From: an uncultured Oscillospiraceae bacterium
Lineage (GTDB): Bacteria; Bacillota; Clostridia; Oscillospirales; Acutalibacteraceae
Assembly: GCA_900555545.1 (NCBI GenBank)
Contig: USLQ01000096.1
Span: 1-5,272, forward strand
Direction: 5' to 3'
DNA length: 5,272 nucleotides
Made by a program: the position numbers and the translations under genes
In this document: in pieces, positions 1 to 5,272 of the stretch
Position numbering within the stretch: the stretch's first letter is position 1
Layout of the letters: every line of letters begins with the position of its first letter
Notes under the pieces: generated by a model
Told to the model about the DNA's origin: nothing
The model's input: only the letters and a program-made list of their open reading frames with translations
Database searches by the model: none

Positions 1-1330
1 TGCCTCCACCGCCATCCGCTGTTCCGCCGGCCCCACTGTCCAGCGGCAGGTCGGGCAGAATATCCGGTATTGTCTCCGTGCCATTATAGACGGTCAGATG
101 ATACGATGCGTGATCACGGATATTGCCATCATCATAGGAAATATCAATTGTCACGTCTGTGCTATTGCCGCTCAGAGCAAACCGCAGGCTTTCGCCGCTC
201 GCTACAGCGGTTCCATTAATGGTAATTTTCACATACTGAAGGTATTCATTGCCCAGCTGTGCGGCATAGGCAAAGGGGGTCAGCCAGATCTCTTTACAAT
301 TGTATATTAAGTAGACCTTATATTCGTAAATATCAGCATACAGTTCGTTGTCCAAAGCAAAGTAGCCAAGCTCGCAGGCACGCTGAAACAGTTGATTGAT
401 CCCTGTGCTATCGGAGACGCTTTCACCTTTTTCGCGGATCATTGTCCGAAGGATCATTTTGGCTACGGCGTCCTGATCCGAATCGTTCATGGCAGCGATG
501 ACCGTGTTCACCTCTGGCGTAATGTCGTAGCGCATCTTGATCACAGAGGCAGCGTAGGCGCCATCCACATACTGCAGATCGGCAGGGGTGTAGTGTGCAA
601 TATCCTGATCCTCGATCACATAGCCCTGCTTTTCCGCCATGACAATCTTATAGAGGATCAGCAGTTCATCGGGATCGGCATTCGGTGAGATCTGATATCC
701 GGCGTCGATCAATGTCTTTTTAATACTGTAAATTGCGTAGTCGCGAATGGTTGCCACGTCTCCGTCCACTTCTTCACCCAGAAATGTCGCAAGGATCAGG
801 ACGATCGTACGCTCCAGGGTGGTGTTTTCCGGGACCGTAAAGTGGACGCCCATAATCGGATAGAGCAGGTCATATTTTAAGCAAGCATAGGCGATCGTGG
901 TATAGGTCAGCGTAACACCGTTCTCCGTACTCGGATAGATGATCTTCCACTCTGTCTCCAAGTAGGACTTCATAGTGTCATAGGATACACCCAGATCGGT
1001 ACTGCCCAGGATGTTGAACACCTTCTCAATCAACTCGATGTACGCAGTGCCCAATTTTTCCAAATCAAGGCTATAGAGGGCTTTGATCGCCTCAACCTCA
1101 CTTTTGTACTCCTCCAGCGTATGGCTGTAGGCATCGGAGACGGGGACGATCTCATGCTTGCCAAAGTCGGTAGTGGTCTCTCGGATATATAGGTCGGCCA
1201 GCCAGGCACGGTTTTCCTTAGCGTCCTTGTCTGCCGTGATCGCCAGACCAGAGGCGGGGAGAGCAGCGGCACACGCACCGGTCAGGAAGACCACGGAGAG
1301 CAGGCCGCATAACCATCTTTTCAATTTCAT
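1..1330 (-). CDS. Secreted protein with signal peptide, helical region and cadherin-like beta-sandwich segment (3' end outside window)
   Basis: The reading frame from ATG at 1330-1328 stays open for 443 codons to the window edge, with no stop on the minus strand. The start is fixed by GGAGG nine bases upstream and by a typical export signal: basic MKLKR, a hydrophobic core at residues 6-23, then small residues with plausible signal peptidase I sites near A30 or A33. Residues about 35-345 look mainly helical, rich in Tyr, Leu, Ile and acidic residues, and match no family I recognise. Residues about 364-417 (VKITINGTAV, then an ISYDDG turn, then YHLTVYNG) resemble the C-terminal strands of cadherin-like beta-sandwich domains, a common module of Bacillota surface proteins. 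Residues 426-443 form a Pro/Gly/Asp-rich linker ending GGGG, so at least one more domain or a wall anchor probably follows. I see no catalytic motif and no transmembrane helix after the signal peptide. Export is confident, the beta-sandwich is moderately confident, and the function is unknown. Confidence 0.9.
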   Translation of the reverse strand, partial: MKLKRWLCGLLSVVFLTGACAAALPASGLAITADKDAKENRAWLADLYIRETTTDFGKHEIVPVSDAYSHTLEEYKSEVEAIKALYSLDLEKLGTAYIELIEKVFNILGSTDLGVSYDTMKSYLETEWKIIYPSTENGVTLTYTTIAYACLKYDLLYPIMGVHFTVPENTTLERTIVLILATFLGEEVDGDVATIRDYAIYSIKKTLIDAGYQISPNADPDELLILYKIVMAEKQGYVIEDQDIAHYTPADLQYVDGAYAASVIKMRYDITPEVNTVIAAMNDSDQDAVAKMILRTMIREKGESVSDSTGINQLFQRACELGYFALDNELYADIYEYKVYLIYNCKEIWLTPFAYAAQLGNEYLQYVKITINGTAVASGESLRFALSGNSTDVTIDISYDDGNIRDHASYHLTVYNGTETIPDILPDLPLDSGAGGTADGGGG

Positions 1331-1339
1331 TCTCCAATA

Positions 1340-1344
1340 CCTCC
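1340..1344 (-). promoter_or_regulatory. Ribosome binding site of the secreted protein gene
   Basis: GGAGG on the minus strand lies nine bases before the ATG at 1330, which is a near-optimal Shine-Dalgarno site and spacing for Bacillota. A second GGAG at 1332-1335 is too close to the ATG to be the main site. This site supports the chosen start over later in-frame Met codons. Confidence 0.85.
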
Positions 1345-1366
1345 ACGATAATAAATATTCATATAC

Positions 1367-1395
1367 ATAATAAATGATGGCGAGTGGAATGTCAA
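1367..1395 (-). promoter_or_regulatory. SigA-type promoter of the secreted protein gene
   Basis: On the minus strand a perfect -35 box TTGACA (1395-1390) is followed by a 17-bp spacer and a -10 box TATTAT (1372-1367), which matches five of six consensus bases. Transcription should begin near 1360, giving a leader of about 30 bases, AT-rich and ending in the GGAGG site. The promoter sits downstream of the permease terminator, so the secreted protein probably has its own transcript, well expressed unless repressed. I do not see a clear operator palindrome overlapping it. Confidence 0.8.
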
Positions 1396-1437
1396 TATTT
1401 TCGAACGCCTTCCCCAAAGCGGCATGCTGAAAATGCA

Positions 1438-1464
1438 TCAGGCCCGCCCGTAGGACGGGCCTGA
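1438..1464 (-). terminator. Probable intrinsic terminator of the ABC transporter operon
   Basis: The minus strand forms a 12-bp stem with a three-base TAC loop, almost entirely G-C pairs with one G-T wobble. The stem starts five bases after the permease TAA stop. The following run is weak (ATGCATTTTC, four consecutive T), so termination may be incomplete. The position directly after a gene and before an independent promoter supports the terminator call. On the plus strand the hairpin has no T-run, so a role in that direction is unlikely. Confidence 0.7.
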
Positions 1465-1469
1465 CCCGG

Positions 1470-4400
1470 TTATTCAACCGCTTTCAGGGATTCTACCATA
1501 TCAACCTTTTTCAGTTTGTGGTGCATAATCAGGCTGACAAGTGCCGAGAATACCGCGGACAAAAGAGCGGCGAATGCATAGCTCAACGGTTTGATTGTAC
1601 GCCCAAACATGACGATGTCGATTTCCGCCAGGCTGATGACATACTGGTGCAGGAGCACACCGATACCCAGTCCCAGAACGATTCCGATGATCGTTAAGAT
1701 GATGTTTTCCCGGATGATATAGGAGCTCACCTCGCCATCCCGGAAGCCCAGCACCTTGATGGTGGCCACCTCACGGATGCGTTCATTCAGATTGATGTTG
1801 GCCAGGTTATACAGGACGACAAATGCCAGCGCTCCGGCCGCGACAATAAAGACGATGACTACCAGGTTCAAGCTGTTGATAATGTTATTAAAGGTGTCCA
1901 TCGTCTGGGTGGTATAGGCGACGGCGGCGATTCCATCCACCTTCATCAGACCGGTGGCCAGGGAATCTTTTTGCGCGTTGTCCACGTTATCGCCCAGAAT
2001 GGCCATCACGTAATTAAAGGTGGGCGTTTCGCCAAAGGTGCGTGTATAGAGGGCGGGGGACATATACACATAGTGGAACGTGTAGTTCTCCACGATGCCG
2101 GATACCGGAACCCTATAATCCTTGCCATTGGCATCTGTGATGATGATGTCATCCCCCACCTCTGTATTCGTGTCGGAGGCGAACTTTTCCGTAATGATGA
2201 CACCGCTGTTATCCAGCGTGACGGCCTCTTTGCTCTTGCGATTTTCCAGCTTGACAAAGTTGGACAGGCTGGCCGCGTCCTCCGGGACGAGCAGGTTGAT
2301 TTCCAACACCGCATCTGACCGGTCGGAGGAACCGTCGATCACGTCCATGTGCGTCATCATGGCGTCCTTAATTTCGGAGCGCTCGCGGATCGTCTGCATC
2401 ACTGCCGGCTCGCCGTTCTCAAGGGATTGCTCTTCGCTCAGGACGATTTGGACGTCGTAATTGCACACACCATCCTCTCCAAACTGCTTATCCATGATGG
2501 CGGAGATGGAGTCACCCAGACCAAACCCGGTCAACAGCAGCGCTGTGCATCCCGCCACGCCGATCAGTGTCGTGATAAAGCGCTTCTTGTTGCGGAACAG
2601 GTTACGTGCCGTGACCTTGGAGGTGAAATTGAGATGGGACCAGATGAATCCGATTCGCTCCAGCAGGATGCGTTTGCCGGCCTTGGGCGCCTTGGGGCGC
2701 ATCAGCTTGGCCGGATTCTCGCGCAGCTCCTTACGGCAGGCGAAGAAGGCGGCTGCGGCGGTTGCCAACAGGGAGATGATCGTGCCGATCACCGCGTACT
2801 CCCACTTGAACTGAAGTACACAGCTGGGCAAGTCGTACATGATTCCCCATGCGGCGAAGATTGCCAGCGGGAAGATGACAAAGCCGAGCGCCAATCCGAT
2901 GACGGAGCCAATCACAGATGCGGTAAGCGCATAGATCAGATACTTGGATACGATAGCGCCGTTGGAATAGCCCAGCGCTTTCAGGGTGCCGAGCTGTGTG
3001 CGCTCTTCCTCGACCATGCGCGTCATTGTCGTCAGGCAGACGAGCGCTGCCACCAGGAAAAAGAAGATGGGGAACACCTGGGCCAGCGCCCCCATACGGT
3101 CTGCCGTCTGCCCGTAGCTGGTATACCCGGGCTGATCATCGCGGTCCTGGATCATCCACGCTGCCGTATCCAGGCTGGCCATCAGATCTTGTGCCTCTTT
3201 CAAATCCAACCGGGCGTCTGCCAGCTCTTTTTCTCCCTTTGCCTTCTCCTCGGCAAACTCTTCATCCGCTGTTTCGGCCCGCTGTTTGGCCGTGGCCAGC
3301 TGTGTCTCGGCCAGGCTGATTTCATTTTGCAGCTGCTGCTGGCTGACGGTTAACTGCAGCTGGCCCATTTTAAGGTCGCTGTTTCCGGCGCTGAGTTCGC
3401 GCTCGGCGGCGTCCAGTTCTCGTTCGGCAGCTGCGACTTCCTCATCCATGCCGTCGTACTGGGCGATCTCCGCCTTGGCTTCTTCCAGCGCTTGCTTGTT
3501 CTTGTTATATTCTGTTCTTCCGTCTGCCAATTCTTTTTGTGCCGCCGCCAGATCGTCCTCATATTGGGCGAGGACCGGCTCCATCTGCGCGATCATGTCC
3601 TCAGCCGTTCCGATGGCGGTGGCGTCTTTAATAGCGCCGACTATTTCCATGACTTGGTCGGTAGGTAAACCGGATTGTTCCACCCAGTCCTCAATGCTGG
3701 ACATGCTGTCGTCCTGCATCTTGTTGAAAAAGTCCATTGCATTCCGTGCAGTGACGATTAGTTCTTCGTACCGGTCGATGCTTTCTTGACTGGACTCGAT
3801 TTTTTGTTCAGCCTCAGCAAGCTCCTGCTCAGCTTTTTCCTGCTCCTCGCGCGCTTGTTCTAACTCCTGCAGTTTTGCCTTGGCCTCATCCAGCTCGCCC
3901 TTTTTTTCCAGCCACTCACGGTACTTCTCATTATATTCGTTTGTGTTATTCAGTAGCTCGCGCTGTGCGTCGGTCAGCGAATCGTTGAATTCCTGCTTTT
4001 TGGCCTCCAGCTGTGCCTCGCCGTTTTCGGCCAAGTCGTGGAGCTGGTCAAGCTGTGCCTGCGCCTGCGCAATCTTTGTGTTGAACTCCGCCTGCTTGAC
4101 GGCCAGTTCGGCCACGCCGTCACGCACTTTGGGTTCATTTTCCGTGCGCAGTTCTTCCACACGGAGGGGCAGGCGCGTATCCTCTACCTCCTTGATGCGG
4201 TCCAGAACCGGTGCAATAAAGTTTGTGTATTCGTCTGTGTAGGGTTCGTAGTTATCCGCGCCGGCCACGGTGATATATGCCTCAGTGTAGTAATCAAAAT
4301 TGAATACTTCATCGGAGACATAGATGAAAGTTCCCAGTTTGCCGCTGCCGATCGTCGTGTTGCCGCGCTCAAAGGAGAGATACAACGGCGTGCGAATGAT

Positions 4401-4982
4401 GCCGACAATCTTAAACTCCGTCTGTGCCAGTTTGTTATCAATATTAGTCCCGTCCCCGGCCAGGGAGATGGTCTGACCAATTTGGAACTGTTCAGGAGCG
4501 GAGAGCGTGCTACCGTCCACCACACACTCGTTGGCGTTCTTGGGCCATTCGCCCTCCAACAGGGTGATGCGATTTATGTAGTCACTGTCCGCCGTGCCGT
4601 CCTCCTGGAATGCCTGTGCCTCTTCAAAGTTGATGGCAATAGCGCGGCACGTCATCTCGGAGCCATCAATATCGCTGATGCTTTTTCCATCCGCTTTGAG
4701 GATCGCATCCACAAACCGGTTCGGCTGCACCGCGTCCACGCCGTCTACCTTCGACAGCGCATCAATATCCGCCTCTGTCAGCCCGACAGGGGAGATGACG
4801 CGGATATCCATCAGATTGTTTTCATCAAAATAGATCGACGCCGTTTCCTTCATATCCGGAGCAGTCGCCTTCATCCCGGCAAAAAAGCTGATTCCAAGCG
4901 CTACAATGGCGATTATGGAAATAAAACGGGCCTTGCTGCGGCTGATGGAACGGAGCGTCTCTTTCAAAAGCGCTTTTTTCAT
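1470..4982 (-). CDS. FtsX-like ABC transporter permease with two FtsX units and an extracytoplasmic coiled-coil hairpin
   Basis: This is the membrane subunit of an ABC system of the FtsX/MacB/LolC superfamily, whose members often transmit force or move surface-bound substrates instead of importing solutes. I chose ATG at 4982 (1170 residues, [10 protein letters not shown]) over the GTG at 4988: AAAGGA lies ten bases from the ATG but only four from the GTG. Order of parts: a basic N-terminal amphipathic segment and TM1 at about 20-37; extracytoplasmic domain 1 at 38-633, whose part from about 268 to 600 is a charged coiled coil; TM2 at 634-653, TM3 at 683-710, TM4 at 728-748; a basic cytoplasmic loop; TM5 at 801-822; extracytoplasmic domain 2 at 824-1036; TM6 at 1039-1061, TM7 at 1089-1112, TM8 at 1131-1153. 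FtsX-type cytoplasmic motifs follow TM2 (EERTQLGTLKALGY) and TM6 (ERIREVATIKVLGF). The segment TARNLFRNKKRF before TM5 and the DMVESLKAVE tail are typical of this family in Clostridia. C112 and C153 both lie in domain 1 and could pair. The gene overlaps its ATPase gene by one base. The substrate is not known. Confidence 0.95.
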   Translation of the reverse strand: MKKALLKETLRSISRSKARFISIIAIVALGISFFAGMKATAPDMKETASIYFDENNLMDIRVISPVGLTEADIDALSKVDGVDAVQPNRFVDAILKADGKSISDIDGSEMTCRAIAINFEEAQAFQEDGTADSDYINRITLLEGEWPKNANECVVDGSTLSAPEQFQIGQTISLAGDGTNIDNKLAQTEFKIVGIIRTPLYLSFERGNTTIGSGKLGTFIYVSDEVFNFDYYTEAYITVAGADNYEPYTDEYTNFIAPVLDRIKEVEDTRLPLRVEELRTENEPKVRDGVAELAVKQAEFNTKIAQAQAQLDQLHDLAENGEAQLEAKKQEFNDSLTDAQRELLNNTNEYNEKYREWLEKKGELDEAKAKLQELEQAREEQEKAEQELAEAEQKIESSQESIDRYEELIVTARNAMDFFNKMQDDSMSSIEDWVEQSGLPTDQVMEIVGAIKDATAIGTAEDMIAQMEPVLAQYEDDLAAAQKELADGRTEYNKNKQALEEAKAEIAQYDGMDEEVAAAERELDAAERELSAGNSDLKMGQLQLTVSQQQLQNEISLAETQLATAKQRAETADEEFAEEKAKGEKELADARLDLKEAQDLMASLDTAAWMIQDRDDQPGYTSYGQTADRMGALAQVFPIFFFLVAALVCLTTMTRMVEEERTQLGTLKALGYSNGAIVSKYLIYALTASVIGSVIGLALGFVIFPLAIFAAWGIMYDLPSCVLQFKWEYAVIGTIISLLATAAAAFFACRKELRENPAKLMRPKAPKAGKRILLERIGFIWSHLNFTSKVTARNLFRNKKRFITTLIGVAGCTALLLTGFGLGDSISAIMDKQFGEDGVCNYDVQIVLSEEQSLENGEPAVMQTIRERSEIKDAMMTHMDVIDGSSDRSDAVLEINLLVPEDAASLSNFVKLENRKSKEAVTLDNSGVIITEKFASDTNTEVGDDIIITDANGKDYRVPVSGIVENYTFHYVYMSPALYTRTFGETPTFNYVMAILGDNVDNAQKDSLATGLMKVDGIAAVAYTTQTMDTFNNIINSLNLVVIVFIVAAGALAFVVLYNLANINLNERIREVATIKVLGFRDGEVSSYIIRENIILTIIGIVLGLGIGVLLHQYVISLAEIDIVMFGRTIKPLSYAFAALLSAVFSALVSLIMHHKLKKVDMVESLKAVE

Positions 4983-4998
4983 TACCACTCTATCCTTT
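4980..4998 (-). promoter_or_regulatory. Translational coupling site between ATPase and permease (AAAGGA plus TAATG overlap)
   Basis: The ATPase stop TAA (4984-4982) shares its last A with the permease ATG (4982-4980), giving TAATG. The Shine-Dalgarno-like AAAGGA at 4998-4993 lies inside the last ATPase codons, ten bases before that ATG. An upstream GTG at 4988 is in frame and would add two residues, but its spacing of four bases is poor. The arrangement suggests re-initiation and matched production of the two subunits. Confidence 0.8.
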
Positions 4999-5272
4999 CA
5001 ACCGGAACCGGGTTCTCGTTCATCTCTATGTTCTGTACACGGCCGCTGCGCAGGGTGATGACCCGATCGGCCATCGGGGTGAGCGCCTGATTATGGGTGA
5101 TGACAACAACTGTCATCCCGGTCTCCCGGCATGTATCCTGCAACAGGGCCAGGATCTGTTTACCGGTCTTATAGTCCAGCGCACCGGTCGGCTCATCACA
5201 CAACAGGAGTTTTGGGTTTTTGGCCAGTGCGCGCGCAATGGCCACGCGCTGCTGTTCACCGCCGGAGAGCTG
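4982..5272 (-). CDS. ABC transporter ATP-binding protein, MacB/LolD/SalX type (C-terminal 96 residues only)
   Basis: This cytoplasmic ATPase powers the permease encoded directly downstream. The frame is open to the right edge of the window, so the gene begins outside it; a GTG at 5245 lies inside the signature motif (V of RVAIARAL) and is not a start. Visible motifs in order are the ABC signature LSGGEQQR at local residues 2-9, Walker B LLLCDEP with catalytic Glu at residue 27, the D-loop GALD, and the H-loop histidine in VVVITHN at residue 60. The sequence DEPTGALD and the short C-terminus are typical of the MacB/LolD group that pairs with FtsX-like permeases. Walker A and the Q-loop lie outside the window, so their integrity cannot be judged. 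Everything visible is intact, and there is no sign of decay. The last 12 or so residues ([12 protein letters not shown]) lie after the conserved fold. Confidence 0.95.
   Translation of the reverse strand, partial: QLSGGEQQRVAIARALAKNPKLLLCDEPTGALDYKTGKQILALLQDTCRETGMTVVVITHNQALTPMADRVITLRSGRVQNIEMNENPVPVERIEW

Noticed and set aside
98..688. Short plus-strand frames opposite the secreted protein
   Set aside because: They are antisense to a continuous 443-codon frame with promoter, ribosome binding site and signal peptide, and they show no features of their own.
1030..1278. 82-codon minus-strand frame inside the secreted protein gene
   Set aside because: It is in a different frame from the supported gene, is Arg/Ser/Pro-rich, and has no ribosome binding site context.
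1271..1282. Lipoprotein signal (Cys20 in LTGAC) in the secreted protein
   Set aside because: The residues before Cys20 (T-G-A) fit only a loose lipobox, lacking the usual Leu at -3. A classical signal peptidase I site near A30 or A33 is at least as plausible, so lipidation is left undecided and not called.
1410..1437. Small inverted motifs (GCATGC, ATGCAT) between terminator and promoter
   Set aside because: Six-base palindromes are expected by chance, and they do not form a convincing operator or a longer stem near the promoter core.
2349..3353. 334-codon open frame on the plus strand opposite the permease
   Set aside because: It lies wholly antisense to a clearly conserved permease. Its translation is low-complexity, rich in Gln, Arg, His, Gly and Cys, with no domain. 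It is best explained as a by-product of the permease's codon bias.
3286..4242. Ser/Ala/Cys-rich plus-strand frames opposite the coiled coil
   Set aside because: The reverse complement of Glu/Ala/Gln/Lys-rich coiled-coil codons automatically gives Ser/Leu/Cys/Phe-rich open frames, so these are shadows.
4038..5090. 350-codon open frame on the plus strand opposite the permease N-terminus and ATPase end
   Set aside because: It overlaps two well-supported genes on the other strand, including conserved membrane and ATPase motifs. The translation shows no signal, domain or plausible start context.

Overview
All three genes in this window lie on the minus strand, so transcription runs from high to low coordinates. 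The base composition is near-balanced to moderately GC-rich. Shine-Dalgarno sites are strong and AG-rich, the promoter is of the SigA type, and the transporter belongs to the long FtsX-like permease class common in Gram-positive gut anaerobes. Together these suggest a member of the Bacillota, most likely Clostridia/Eubacteriales. The sequence alone does not support a genus call.

Right part (4982-5272): the last 96 residues of an ABC transporter ATPase of the MacB/LolD/SalX type. It carries the signature motif, Walker B, D-loop and H-loop; its Walker A half lies outside the window. Its TAA stop overlaps the ATG of the next gene (TAATG), so the two are almost certainly translationally coupled parts of one transporter.

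Middle (1470-4982): a 1170-residue FtsX-like permease with two tandem FtsX units, eight predicted membrane helices and two large extracytoplasmic domains. A long charged coiled-coil hairpin of roughly 330 residues is inserted in the first extracytoplasmic domain. This is the most distinctive element of the window. A 12-bp GC-rich hairpin begins five bases after the permease stop and probably ends the transporter transcript.

Left part (1-1395): a separate transcription unit. A near-consensus promoter (TTGACA, 17 bp, TATTAT) and a strong ribosome binding site precede a secreted protein of at least 443 residues that runs off the left edge without a stop codon. It has a signal peptide, an all-helical-looking middle with a possible ~50-residue repeat, a cadherin-like beta-sandwich segment, and a Gly-rich linker leading into sequence not present here. 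I cannot assign its function.

I see no RNA genes, CRISPR, insertion sequences, or phage genes. The best candidates for something new are the secreted protein and the hypothesis that the coiled-coil ABC transporter acts on the cell surface. The physical adjacency of the two units is suggestive, but they appear to be transcribed separately.
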